NCBI GenBank assembly: GCA_001600615.1
Contig: BCKK01000002.1
Span: 2,696,809 to 2,760,808, forward strand
Direction of reading: 5' to 3'
Origin: Dioszegia crocea
Lineage: Eukaryota; Basidiomycota; Tremellomycetes; Tremellales; Bulleribasidiaceae
DNA length: 64,000 nucleotides
The notes under the pieces are model-generated. The model ran no database searches. It saw nothing but the letters and a program-made list of their open reading frames with translations, and was not told the origin of the DNA. The position numbers and the translations under genes are program-made. Of the stretch, positions 1 through 13,568 are shown piece by piece. Position 1 is the stretch's first letter. Each line of letters starts with the position of its first letter.

Positions 1-182
1 TCATACAGAAGTCATTGCTGGATCAGATGAAGGTCTTAGGGAAGATGTCGTCTTGGGTGAAAGAAGTAGGATCTTTCGACATTCTCCCCCTCGCTTACGT
101 CCCCGGACCCATGGCTGCGTTCCCTTACATGCCTAATGCAAGCTCCCATATCACCTGCCCGATCCTCCCCGCCACTAGCACC

Positions 183-1004
183 TCATCCAATGAATCGGAA
201 GTTTGAGCTGTGTATAGCATACTACTGAGTCAGCTCTGTCCCACCACCAATAAGAGAATCGCCAAAACTCACTTTTGGCTGCATCCCCTCTCCTTGCTCC
301 GCCGCACGCAACATGAACATCTCGTGGAATTTTCGGGGATGATTTTGAGGTGTGAGTTTTGTAGAGTGGTCGTCGAAACCTGCCATGACGTGCGGACCTA
401 GCAAGACTGAGCCAGTCACATTGACGATGATATCTGGCGCGCTGTTGGCTGGTGCGGCTGGGTCGAGGGCTGGATCATCGTCAGCAATAAAGCATTGGGT
501 ATTAAGGATTGATATCAGTCCGGGAGAAACGCAACTTACCTGGAACAGGATGACAATCTAGAGTCTGAAGATCATGTCGTGAGAATGGCATTCCTTTTAG
601 GAAGCCGGCAAGATTGGGATAATCGGTAGGTATGGGGTTTCCGTTCCATAGGATTTTGGCCTGGGGAAGGAAGAGCAGTGGCACTTCCTGCACACACATG
701 AGCCTGACGGCCAGACGAAAGTAGGCTACAGACCTCCTACTCACTTTATCTCGCCGGGTCGGCTCGTCATATGCCTCGTAATAGATCTGACAGAACGCGA
801 TGGCACCGTGCGACGCAGCGTCCAGCGCGTGAGAAGACCAAGGGCCTTGACTAGTAACGTCGTCAGCGAAACACCCTCAGATCAACTGATGCAGACGTAC
901 TGTGGCTTGGTAGGTTGACTTGGCTGAGATTGTTGTTGCTGGGCTGGTCGACTACCGGGACCAGTGGGCACTCCCAGCGCTGCTTGGCGTGATGGATGCA
1001 TCAT
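183..1004 (-). CDS. NXT1: NTF2-related mRNA export factor (NXT1/p15-like)
   Basis: Predicted small partner of the Mex67/TAP mRNA export receptor, acting at nuclear pores. Five exons read continuously: 1004-901, 850-745, 687-540, 469-273 and 221-183, giving 197 residues. The NTF2-like fold is recognisable: an early helix with CQIYYEAYDEPTRRDK, then the p15-type strand KILWNGNPI, then LDCHPVPG, then a strand DIIVNVTGSVLL, and a final SSNFRFIG matching the p15 C-terminal FRF motif. WNGN and LDC.PV favour NXT1/p15 over NTF2 itself. The last acceptor was chosen because only that one restores the FRF frame. An N-terminal stretch of about 45 residues rich in Gln, Pro and Ser precedes the domain; human p15 lacks it. 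The neighbour upstream, on the same strand, is a chromatin protein. The family call is fairly sure, the N-terminal start less so. Confidence 0.82.
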
Positions 1005-1382
1005 GATTGCTTTCGGGTGGGAAGTGGATGAGATGAAGAGACTGATTTCCTCGGAGCTAGGTACGGGTGGGCTTATGATTCGGAGGTGGTATGTACGAAG
1101 TGCGAGGTACAAAGGTGGCTTCACCCCAGGTCTCCGCGGAAGTAGGAGAGCCAGTGGGTGGCAAATTGAATCGGTCCCGGGGGACTTTCCCCAACGCGTC
1201 AACCTCATGCGTCCATTTGAGCATGCACTAGCAAGGAAGATGCTTAGCATGCTTCTGCAGAGCTACAAACGACATCCTATAGTACTAGCAACAGATACCG
1301 AGATTCGGCCGATTTCCCGCCCATGATCGCCCACTCCACAAATGGTTCCCTGACAACCGCCCATATGTACTCGTACATGCGC
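1005..1382. other. intergenic, promoter side of NXT1
   Basis: 378 bases between the stop of the DDT-WHIM-PHD gene and the NXT1 start, both on the minus strand. It must hold the 3' end of one and the promoter of the other. No supported gene is seen. Confidence 0.5.
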
Positions 1383-4300
1383 TCAAATGGCCTGGTTGAC
1401 TGGCGCAGGCGACACTTTCGGGAGCGCAGATGAAACACCTATGGCAGCGACACCGGATGACGGTCCCTGCGCCCCCGAGGAAACCTGCATCGACCCGTTT
1501 GGTATCGGCGCCGAGGAAGCGGGGATATGGCTCGGCTGGCCCAGCTGGGGATGTGTATGAGGCCCCAAAGGTCTAGGTACGGACTGCGCGGGGGATTCTC
1601 GAGGTGGTATCTGACCTGGCTGACTAGAGGGGCCAGAGTGTTGGCTCACAGGTTGCTGCCGGTGTGCAGACTGCTGTTGTGCGTGGGCGTACTGAGACGA
1701 TATGCCCGATGGGTGGACGTGCTGAGGCCGCACTACGCCCTGCGTCTGGGAGTTCGACTGAGGGGTTGGAAGAGAGTATCCCGCCCCGTTCGGTCGAGCC
1801 TGAGATGGCAGACTCGGACCAGATCCAGACCCAGGCCTGACCAATCCCGGTGACCCATTCTGCAAAGATGGGTGCAAGAGGTGTTGGGGCTGCTGGGATG
1901 GCGCCGGGCCCAAGGATGTCCGTGGTCCGGCAGTCTGCGCATAGTGCGCGTACTGCTGCGCAGGTGGCAGATGGCCCATCTGAGATTGACCGGTAGGGGT
2001 CGAGTACGAGTGGGGATGTTGTTGTTGTTGGGGAGGGTAAGGGATTTGGGGTCGGGTTTGGGGTTGGAGCTGGGGTCGATATCCCTGATGTGGCAATTGC
2101 ATGCCCTGCTGCTGCTGGGCATAGGGATATGAGCCGAGTGGGTACTGCTGCGTTTGCTGATTGGGGTAGACGGGATATCCAGGTGGACGCGCCCGGGGTA
2201 TTTGACCATGAGGCTGAGGATGGCCCTGAACAGTGGTGGGAGCCTGGAAGACGGAGGGTGGGGGTCGTGGACCATAGCTCGCCTGGTGGGGTGATCCAGT
2301 CGGCAGACCACCGTTTCTCGGCGCCAGGTGTCCATTACCCGTATTGAAATTCACCGCGGGGTGAATACCATTCGTGTGTGCGTGGCCATGACCATTAGGT
2401 TGGAAAGGAGCAGAGGCCAAGGGCGAGCCTTTAGGTTCGTGTGATACCCGCTGGCGCTTCCGAGCGGCTTTCCGACGACATTCTTTGCACTGGAGAAGTC
2501 AGCATCCCTTTCGATTGTTTCTCGGTGGTTGGTGACATACCTGGAAATCGACCTTGTCCCAATTCCTAGGCGGACGACCTTCGGACGCATCCTGTTTATT
2601 GTGACATCCGGTATGTTGCCACCGTCCACAATCATCACACGATACAACATCTTCGTTGTCATCATCCTATATCACATCAGTCATATCCCCACATATAGTC
2701 AGTGTACTCACTAAGTTCCATCCCGTCTTTCTGCAAATTTCGCAATTCAATTCCCAGCCCTCATCGGCACTCCTCTTCCGCCCATTGGATGCTTTGGGCG
2801 GTACGACGGGCGTACTGACCCTGCTCCTCTTATTGGATGGCCTGGTCGATCCCTCAGCCTCACTTTCCTCGCTAGTCTCAACAACCTCTCCTTCTCTCCT
2901 CCGCTGTCGTCTTATCCTCGCTCGATCAGCCTTATCCTTCCCCCTCTGCTCCTCTTCCGCCTTCTGAGCAGCCGCAACCTCCCTCGCCGCTATCCTGTCT
3001 TCTCGCTCCTTGAGTCGCTCCTCCCTTGCCTTCTCTTGCGAAATGACGGTCGCCTCTTGTCGCATTTTAGAATTTTCGTCCCTTCTTGATTTCTCCATGC
3101 GCTCTTCCATCTCCCGCTCGGCCTTCTCACGCCGTGCAATCTCCTCTTTGGCAAGCTCTTTCGTCGCGATCCGGGAAGAACGCTTTCGGTTGTTGATGGC
3201 TTCTTGCCGAAGACGTTCTTGCTCTTTGGCCTTGCATCGTCAGCTAAACTTCCTTCACTGCACTTGGGGAAATACTCACAACCAGGGCCTGTATCACAGT
3301 GGGTCCCACAGTGTCAACCAAGAGGGAATACAGATTCTTCTCGTCGGGATCGCGCGATTTGGCGAACCGTTCTGGGAATGTACGCCAATCGTAAAGGGTA
3401 ATGCAGACCTGCCGTATAAGCTGTAGCTCACGCCAGGATACGCTATCCGACTCACAGCTTCCCACTCGACAAACCCCTCGGGGACATTGGCGGCCTCTTT
3501 TGCAGCAATCTTCACCTCGTCCGTCTCCTCCTCGACCTCGACCTTTGGCTCTTCCACGGGCTTCGCCTCGGCTGATTCATCCTTCATCTCCACGTCCTCC
3601 GTAATTTTCTCCTCGACCAGGTCATCTGCCTTGACTTCATCCTTCTCCTCCACCTTTGCCTCAGGGTCCCCGCCAACATCGGTCGAATCGACAACCTCCG
3701 CTTCCTCCACTGGCGCATCCTCATCTTCCCTCATAGACGCGTCCCCGGCGTCCATGGTGACATCCTCCTCTTGTACCTTCTCATCCTCCTCATCTCCCGT
3801 CCGTGTCTCTGCCGAATCCGCCGGCGCCTCCTCGTCCGTCAACGAGCTCAACTCGCTCTCCACTTCCTCCACCACGTTTTCCTCTTCGACCTTCTTGCCC
3901 GCTCTCTTGCTCTTCCTGCCTGACAGGACCACCTCCGGTTCGAGCCATGCCGCCGGTATCGCCTGCCACTCGTCCCCTGTATCCCTCGTTCTCCGACTCG
4001 CACGCGTACCGCGAGACAACGAGCTCGACGAAGGTGCCGTCTTGGCCGATGGGCGGGAAGGCGTCTCCGGAGCGGGAGCAGGCGCAGCGGCAGCTTGACC
4101 ACCCCTCGAGCTTCTCCGCGTGGCACCACTGGCAGGTGTGATAGTCTTTGCCATACCGCCCCGCTTCAATGCAGCTACCGTCGACACGGGATTGCCGTAG
4201 AAAGCCACCTGTGCTCGGCGTCTATGTCCAGACACCGGCGTATCCTCAGCAGGAGCTACTGGCGGGGGAGGAGTGAGGTCGGGCGAAGGAGCTCGTACGC

Positions 4301-5240
4301 GCTTCTTATGTGATGCTTTCGGTCGTGGCGTTGCAGCTTTAGCTGGGGAGTTTTCCGTATCGGGGCGAGCGCGCTTGTTGGATCCTCTTTTGGCCTTGTG
4401 CGACGTCTTCTTCTCGTTGGCAGGGCGGGGAGGCGCTGGTCGAAGCCGCTGGACCCATAGTCGATTGTCTGTATGATTAGCAGTACTGTTAAAGGCTCCG
4501 CAATTAGACTAACCATCAAAGAGAAAGTAGGTATTTCCTTCTTTATCCCAACCAACCGGCTCAATTCGCTGAAAGCGTCAGTTTTCGTAGTCGCCATGGG
4601 AACACAGTGACTCACCCATGATGCAGCTTCTTCCTCGCCTTTGAGCAAAGCTCGGAATCGAGCAGGATCTGCCATCTGCCATTCGCACAGTGTCCAAAGA
4701 GCCTGAACCTGAGAAGTCAGACTGATATTCCGTTTCAATGAACTAGACTCGCCTTTTCCCCCAATCCCAATGCGGCCCATTCTCGCGGTTCCTCTTCCGT
4801 CCCCAGTACGAGATGATCCGGATCGCGGTTGATATATTGCTTGCGCAGGTGCTCGAATGCGTTGTCCCGACTGGGGTGTGAGCTCATAATCACCACCAAA
4901 CCAGAGGAAATACGTACTTGATCTGCCGGTTGTATGTCAGGGCATATAGCATTTTGGCAATAAGATCAGGCATCATTGACGTCTCATCTTGATCCAAGTC
5001 TGCCTCCAGCGCCTTGGGACCGAGTCAGCTCTATATAATTTCAGGTCTAAGCGGACTTACCTCAATATCCCAGTCGAGCAGTCCAAAGGCGTCCGAGAAT
5101 GTCCATATAAACTGGGATATACCGGCCCATCGCCAATCCTTCCGAAGCTGCTGGACAAGTGGGGAAGGTGGGGGAGGGGCGACAAGTGAGGGTAAGGGAG
5201 CCACTGCGTCGGGGACCACAAGAGACCGTCGGGGTGCCAT
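1383..5240 (-). CDS. DDT-WHIM-PHD chromatin remodelling factor (RSF1/Ioc-like)
   Basis: Predicted nuclear accessory subunit of an ISWI-type remodeller, about 1,150 residues in ten exons. Exon 1 (5240-5061) starts MAPRRSLVVPDAV and runs into a DDT-like domain (DAFGLLDWDIE, next exon MMPDLIAKMLYALTYNRQI). A WHIM/WSD motif follows (RIEPVGWDKEGNTYFLFD). Then comes a long acidic, Glu/Ser-rich linker (about 3500-4100), a charged coiled coil (KEQERLRQEAINNRKRSSR), and a PHD finger: CEICRKTGWN, then VVSCDD, GCHNKQ and CKECRRK, giving the Cys4-His-Cys3 pattern across three exons. The last exon (to 1383) is a 360-residue Gln/Pro/His-rich tail, probably disordered. One intron appears to use a GC donor. 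In known families DDT plus WHIM pack against ISWI and PHD reads histone H3 tails. The exact orthologue is not certain. Confidence 0.8.
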
Positions 5241-5804
5241 ACTGAACGCTCGGAGTCTAACTGAAGGTGGGTAGAGTGGCGAAAGCAGTTACTCAGAACT
5301 GCCTGTCAAGTGATTCTACCGGTGAAAAGACGCCGTAGGGTCGAGTGCGGGTGAGCGTCCAAAGAACACCGAGAAACGACGCGCCTGTTTCAGATTTCAG
5401 CACGGATGTTGAAGGATCTGTCGAGCTCCTCAACTCGGTGGCGGCTTGATGGATCGTGTCGATTTTTGTTTTGCCGGGCAGTAGGGAGTCCCGGCTGTTG
5501 AGAGCGCTGTGTATGCCTGCCCTCTGATGCTACAGCTGTATAGCTGTATTGAGTGACCGCTTAGCAGTGACTATTGATTGAACATTGACGCGTATACTGC
5601 ACAAACAATAGAAAGGGTCAAATGCCGGAACCAAAACCTTATGTATCAGTATATGGGCGGGCGAAATAAGATTATTGCCGCCCACCTGCAATTATATTTG
5701 GGTGTCTCACCCGCCTGCAGCCAGTACTTCACACTCTTCCTTACTACACTAGCAACACAGCTACCTTACACACCCACACCCCATCCCTTCTACCTGCACC
5801 AAAA
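5241..5804. other. divergent intergenic region (chromatin factor / SUMO)
   Basis: 564 bases between two divergently transcribed starts, so it must contain both promoters. Pyrimidine-rich runs lie just before the SUMO ATG. No ORF with supporting features. Confidence 0.5.
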
Positions 5805-6396
5805 ATGTCCGAACAAGGATCGCCCGCCGCCGACGAGCGGAAGCCCAAGGCAGAGGGTGCGTACCTTCCCAATTCCCATGAAGCGCGATGCCCATCTCCA
5901 AAATTCCAGTCATGTACAAGCGCTAACTTACGCGTAGCCGACCCCAACACCCTCAACATCAAGATCGTCGCGACAGATGGCCAGGAGGTGTTCTTCAAAA
6001 TCAAGAAGACAACTCGGTTAAATAAGCTCAAGGTGGGTTATGGACTCTAGGGAAACATCCGGATCAGAAAGCTGGATCCGCGATACATTGGCTCTTGCTG
6101 ACTCTGCAGGCTGCGTATGCTGAGCGTGTCGGTGCCGATGCCACAGCTATCCGGTGAGTGCTGCATGCTATGCTGAAATTTCGGAGGGAAGGAAGGAATT
6201 CTAAGCTGATCCGGGCAGATTGCTATTCGACGGAAATCGTATCATGGACGACCAGACAGCGGCGGATCTAGATATCGAGGATGGAGACTCGATTGAGGTT
6301 CTGCTTGAGCGTGAGTTTGGCGAGCTGGAGATGGGTTGGGGCGCAGATCACGGTGGTACGGTGGCTGACGGTATGATAGAGGTCGGTGGCCAATAG
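5805..6396 (+). CDS. smt3: SUMO (Smt3-type small ubiquitin-like modifier)
   Basis: Small protein conjugated to lysines of nuclear and other targets through E1/E2/E3 enzymes. Five exons: 5805-5856, 5938-6032, 6110-6153, 6219-6310 and 6380-6396, giving 99 residues. A flexible acidic/basic N-terminus (MSEQGSPAADERKPKAE) precedes the beta-grasp: LNIKIVATDGQEVFFKIK, then RLNKLK, then IRLLFDGNRIMDDQTAADL, then EDGDSIEVLLEQ. The C-terminus is VGG followed by a single Gln, so a SUMO protease must remove one residue to expose the diglycine. The start is the only ATG in frame in exon 1. The last exon is 17 nt and encodes only the tail with the diglycine. The intron before it is 69 nt with no in-frame stop, so its retention would keep the frame (see findings). 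Confidence 0.95.
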
Positions 6397-6968
6397 ATGA
6401 CGACGGCGGGCGAATGACGAGGGCGATGTATGCTAGAGAGAACGAGGGCAGATACGCGATGAGAAAAAGGCGAGCGATGAGAGATAAGAGGGAGCAAGAC
6501 GAGAGAAGGAATGGATGTAATGAGGCTCGTCAGGGTGGCAGGGTTGTGCTCTGTTTCAAATCCTTCATGTAACATTCTCTTCGAACCTTTCTCTGCGCAC
6601 TTCCTTCACTCCCAGCTCCCTACTTATCACCAGAATACAAAGATGCTCAGCCACTGCCCAGCTAATGCCGATCGATTCCTCGGCGTACTGACATTTCGGC
6701 TTCTTCTCGACCTCATTTGACCCGCCACGTCGTATCGCATAATTAACCAATAGATCAGCCTGTGAATGGCCTACTAGAAGCTCAGCCCACGCCGCCAAGT
6801 CGCATATTGGCTTGGAGTCACCCAACAATCCTCTTCGGAAGCTCTCGAGCGTGTCTTGTCATTTCCGCCCATCAGATAAGAGGCCCAGTATCTCACTTCC
6901 TTCAACCGCAGGCCGGCGCACAATCTCACCGAGACCACGATCTCGGCACGGCCTTCAATCATCCAAAT
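6397..6968. other. intergenic
   Basis: 572 bases between SUMO and a hypothetical secreted protein gene on the same strand. It holds the SUMO 3' end and the next promoter. No supported gene. Confidence 0.45.
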
Positions 6969-7646
6969 ATGCTCCTTCCTACCCTCCACTCTCTCCCAAT
7001 CTTCCTCCTCTTCCTCCTCGCCCACGTCAACTCGAGCGCCGCAACGTACGCTTCCAATCCAGGCGATCATAATGTGATACTCTGCGGCGTTAACAAGGGC
7101 AAGACCGTAAGTCTCTTCCTGATACCCTATCGTTCTCACGCATTCAATGGCTGACTCATATAGCCCCTCTGTACAGCCAGAGTCTCCAATCGCGAAGTCG
7201 ACATCTTTCGATCACTGCGTATGCGACTACGGCTTTTCGTCCGGGATGCAGACGAGCTGGAGGCTGGCGTTGGCGTCTCTCTGGGGGACGAAAACAACCG
7301 AGAGGAGGAGGTTCTGGAGTGGACCAAGGGTGCTGAGTCGCTGTACTTGCCAGAAGCCGTCGAGCGGAGAGAAGAGGAGGATGGCATTGGCGGGCTAGAT
7401 CGAAGAGGTAGCCAAGGCAGCTTGAGTGGGATATCGGCCAGGCAGCCAGAGGACATGGAGCAGCAACATCAGCGAGCTCGAGGACAAAACGAAGCCGGCA
7501 CGGTGCACGGGGCTCGAGGTGGTGATGAGAGGCGTTCGAGGCGGAGACATACCCATAGGAAGGTTGGCAGGAGACCAGGAGAGGACTGGAGCGATGGGAT
7601 AGGCTCGGACGTAGCTTGGTTGATTGGTCTGTCGGATAGTGTTTAG
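6969..7646 (+). CDS. hypothetical secreted protein, 206 aa
   Basis: Not recognised. Two exons (6969-7106 and 7164-7646) join in phase through a GTAAGT donor and a CTGAC...TATAG acceptor. The first 25 or so residues form a clear signal peptide (MLLPTLHSLPIFLLFLLAHV, then NSSA). One Cys follows before the intron. The second exon opens with CTAR and is hydrophilic: an Arg/Glu-rich stretch, then an Arg/His-rich basic stretch (RRSRRRHTHRKVGRR), ending IGLSDSV. The charged composition is compatible with a secretory or lumenal protein, but no domain is visible. A long ORF on the other strand across exon 2 looks like a shadow. The signal-peptide exon is the better supported half; the frame of exon 2 rests on splice phase alone. 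Confidence 0.5.
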
Positions 7647-7858
7647 GGTGTTCGGGTGGAAGGGCGGAGTCTGGCCGGTCCAGATAGCCATTGGATAGGC
7701 AGGGGAAGCAGAGTGGCCGATCTAGCATGAATCTTGGACATAGAGTACGACTTGATGAAAGATAACGACAAGCCTTCATCTAGGGTATAGATATCAAAGT
7801 TGCCTATATTATTCAAAGTTCCATCTACACTACCGACCCAAACCCGCGGCCGGCCGAC

Positions 7859-10274
<2,416 letters not shown>

Positions 10275-10787
10275 GGCGTCTGGAGCAAAGTTTTGGACAC
10301 CCTGATGACGATTGGATTGGTGATAAGACCTCTTGGAAGCTACTGGATAGCTAGCAGAAGTGCTGAATGATTTGTCTGCCTAGTCCTTCCGTTACAGCGA
10401 GAAGGTGGTGGGAAGCAAGTTCGAATTGCGATAGATGTAGCCAGGGCTTGTGTTGGCCGCCTCGTTTTTCGGCTTGATCGAATCTTCCAAACTGTCTAGG
10501 TAGTAGCTTCTCGACTGACAGCAAGGTGGGTGTTGCCGGCGTTGATTATGTAGCAGAGTAAAGTCAAAGGTGATGGATGGCCGACTCAGCGAAACCTTGT
10601 CGCGTCTCAAAATTGTCAACTTTTGGAATATCACGTAAGCATTTGGCGCGCCTCACCACATTGGGCGAGGGGCACTACTACCCGTACAAGAGTGCAGTAG
10701 GGGTCTAGCTCGGTGGACATAAGACCTGATCCATAGCTAGGTATCTGCACGCCAGTCGATACTAGATCCACATCATCGCCGGAGTCC
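10275..10787. other. intergenic, CTP synthase promoter
   Basis: 513 bases between the DDI1 stop and the CTP synthase start, both minus strand. No supported gene; it should hold the CTP synthase promoter. Confidence 0.5.
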
Positions 10788-12640
10788 TCAAGGCCACTGC
10801 GCTCCGCCGCCGAAAAGCATCGACGCCGCATAATCCACATTCCCTCCCGAGGCCTCGAGTAGCGAGATGGCCTGTTGTCTTTCCGCACCCAGTCCCATGA
10901 GCTGCAAAACGTCAGCAAACACATCCACCTACAGAGGCACTCTTCATAAACAATACACTCACCGTCTGAATGTCATTCTCATTGACGGTGCCCGCCCTTC
11001 CAGCATCCACCGCGCCTGTCGGAACTGCCGTAGAGCTTTTACCGACCTTCGGAGCTACAATAGCCGACGGTGTCGACCCGATGACATTCCCGCTACCGGG
11101 GAAAGTAGACGGGCCTGCGCCAGCTGATGCAGATGTTGATTTTGATGAACCGGAACTCGATCCAGCTTGGGCGTCACTGGCATGTTGCGCCGCCTGGATT
11201 TCCCGCTGAAGCTCATTCTTTGGTAATTCGTGCTCGGGCAAAAAGGGGACTTCGGTGTTTTGGACTCGAAGAACATTGGCGCCTAGGTCGATACTGCATT
11301 GATAGCGTTTCTGAGGTGTAAGCTGGCGGTGCAAAGACCCAGTTGTATGCACGAGAACTCACCAGCATGTCCAACCCGAATAGCAGATCCACACTGTTGC
11401 CGTCCAGCACGGTGAATGAACATGGGAAGTATAACTCTCCCAGCTTGATCTGAGCCGAGTGTATCCGGCCGAGGATCTTCCCTGTTCCGACACCGACGGC
11501 CACACCTGCGAAGCGATCATCCAATAGTCGCATGATCCTATTGAGTCAGCTTGACAGCCGAAATCGTAAGACGGAAGCTGACGTACCCGCATTTCTCAGC
11601 ACAGGCGGGTGATACTGATTCATCAGCTTACTACTCGAGCAGATGGAAGAGATACGTACTGATCGTCCGCTGTGCCCCCGAATCAACAAACGCCTTGACC
11701 TTTTGACCGTTCACCTCGACATTGATGTATAGCATGGTCACATCGCCGAAAGTTTCCGGCTATGGCTGGTTAGCACGACTTGACACTGTTACGACGCCAA
11801 TCAGACTCACTGCATGCTCCCAGGCGTGCTCCATATTCTCCGTCACCTGTTCTCGCCTGATGGCTTCTTCAATCTTCTTTTGGGCCTATTGCGTCAGTAT
11901 CCTGCCAGTTGCTAATTGGCAAATTGACTGTACGCACCTCTATGTCATACGGGTCGGAATTCAGCAGCTAGACTCGTAAGCTATGGGATATTTACACTTG
12001 AATAAGCCAGACAGCTCACCTCCACTTGTCGGTCCTTCTCCGCGGTGGACGCCTGCATTCCCGATCTCTGCCTCAATACCGCAGCTTTGAAATCCGAGGT
12101 CCCGGAGTGGACTGCTCGGAACAGGTCAGGGAAGGCCTGTAAGTCAGCCAGTGTCCGATCCTCGGATTAGGGCCTGCACAGCACGGCTCACCTGCTGTAT
12201 CTGGGACATGACTTGGGGATCACCAAGCATTTGTAATCTCATTCTCTCGTATTCGTCATCCTCACTCCGCCCGCCGGTGGCAGCAGGGAGCTGTGACGAG
12301 CCGGCCTGTGGACTATGTGGTCAGCTCGATCAAAGAGGGATAGGTGCTGTCCTTGACATACGGGCTAGTCAAGTAGATCGTGGCATCCGCCCCCTTCAAC
12401 CCATAGCTCTCAAGGCTGCGCTTGGGCGCGATCAGTGGCGTCCCATCATCGGTGGTGAGCAGGATCCTGTCAGAAGACATCCCAGTCTGAGATGTGTCAG
12501 CTACCTGACCCGATCTAAAAGACAGTGGGGTACGAGTAACCCACCTCTGCTTCGATAAGGGCGATGACGTCCTGAACTTCAACGGACGGATCAACTTCAT
12601 GCTCGTATACCGACTCGTCGGCTATGATGATGAGCCTCAT
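10788..12640 (-). CDS. ddi1: DDI1-type aspartyl protease / ubiquitin shuttle
   Basis: Proteasome shuttle and ubiquitin-directed endoprotease. Eleven exons, 442 residues. The N-terminal ubiquitin-like domain ([20 protein letters not shown]..., [12 protein letters not shown]) is followed by a helical region and the retropepsin domain: [18 protein letters not shown] holds the catalytic Asp (DSGA), then [34 protein letters not shown] and [18 protein letters not shown] Ser/Ala/Pro-rich linker leads to a C-terminal UBA domain ([20 protein letters not shown], then [13 protein letters not shown]). All three DDI1 modules are present in the usual order and the catalytic Asp is intact. Exons are very small: 30 nt at 11967-11938 and 28 nt at 11614-11587. 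The start was chosen at MRLII, which begins the UBL fold directly. Confidence 0.95.
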
Positions 12641-12750
12641 TTTCTTCGGCTGATCGATTCAGTGTGTGGTTTAGACCGCTGTGACTGTCTCTGAGTATAT
12701 GTGAATGATAAGGGCGATGTATAGAGTCAAGTCATCAAGCACCAGGTCAT

Positions 12751-13026
12751 ATGGGTGGACCTTCCGGCGGACACGAGAAAGCCCAAGCCCGTGCGTACGC
12801 GTCAGCGTTCCAACTGCTTTACGTAAGGCGTTTCAGCCTAGCCCTGTCGAAATTCTCAGCTGGCCGCCCTTTCTCCTTTTCAACATCCACACCAGTAGAC
12901 GACGCCCAACCCACCTTAGCTCCAAAGGCAAAGCTGTCTCTCACCCCCTTCATCCATTATTCTCCTTCGGGAGAGTTATGGGTGAAGGTGGGAAAAGGCG
13001 TGAAGAATGAAGAGAAGTTCTGGTAA
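12751..13026 (+). CDS. possible small hypothetical protein, 91 aa
   Basis: Uncertain. A single open frame starts at an ATG 111 bases from the divergent DDI1 start and ends in a TAA. The protein is basic, with Arg/Ser/Ala-rich N-terminal half (VRRFSLALSKFSAGRPFSF) that resembles a mitochondrial presequence, then SLTPFIHYSPSGELWVKVG. No family recognised. An overlapping ORF in another frame starts at 12705. Could be noise. Confidence 0.3.
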   Translation: MGGPSGGHEKAQARAYASAFQLLYVRRFSLALSKFSAGRPFSFSTSTPVDDAQPTLAPKAKLSLTPFIHYSPSGELWVKVGKGVKNEEKFW

Positions 13027-13303
13027 AAAGGGATGGAAAAAGGACGCGTCTTGAGTACGCCTCATTCTTTTGTGGATTGGGCGTAATTAGACAGCGGCAC
13101 AGATGAGGTATGCATGGCGTGGGATCTTGTTGTGGCAGGATGAAGGCTTGGAAAGCAGAAAGATCCCTTGAAATGCATTGAGCTGTGATACAAAGTTGAG
13201 TACTTGACTGAAAAATGCGATGATGCACCAGTGATACAACCCCTTCCGCCTTGTCCTCTTACAATCCTCCCCCACACCACCTCAGAGAACTGCACGCCAC
13301 CAC

Positions 13304-13568
13304 CTAGCAGCACCGAGCGAAACAGCTCGACACTGCGACATTACAAATGCCAATACTCCCTACTCCATCAGCTCGAGACAAAGAATCGTTTGCAACGCGA
13401 GGACTCACCATAGACCTGCATACAGCTCATATAGGCCGCATTACACATCGACCGACAGCCCATGTAGGGGTTCCAGGCATCGGCGGAGGGCAGGAGAACG
13501 AGGCCGATCAGGACAAAGACGAGCATGAGGGGGAAATGAGTGGGGTGGAGCTGAGATTGGGGAGACAT
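13304..13568 (-). CDS. small Cys-rich secreted protein A, 62 aa
   Basis: Not a named family, but related in design to the gene at 14675. Exon 1 (13568-13409) encodes a signal peptide (HFPLMLVFVLIGLVLLPSADA) and a mature start WNPYMGCRSMCNAAYMSCMQ. A GTGAGT donor and a TCGCAG acceptor with a CTGATG branch site give a 29-nt second exon (13332-13304) ending VSSCFARCC. The mature part would carry about six Cys in some 30 residues. Reading through the donor instead ends at GESSRCKRFFVSS. The motif NP(Y/F)M...C...C...Y..C is shared with the neighbour. The pattern recalls small fungal secreted proteins annotated as zygote-specific-like, by inference only. The second exon is the weak part of the model. 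Confidence 0.5.

Noticed and set aside
3487..4098. 203-codon Ser/Thr-rich open frame on the plus strand
   Set aside because: Antisense to the acidic linker of the DDT-WHIM-PHD gene.
7156..7779. 207-codon open frame on the minus strand
   Set aside because: No signal peptide, domain or splice support; it overlaps the second exon of the better supported secreted protein gene. Since that exon is itself weak, this is a moderate rejection.
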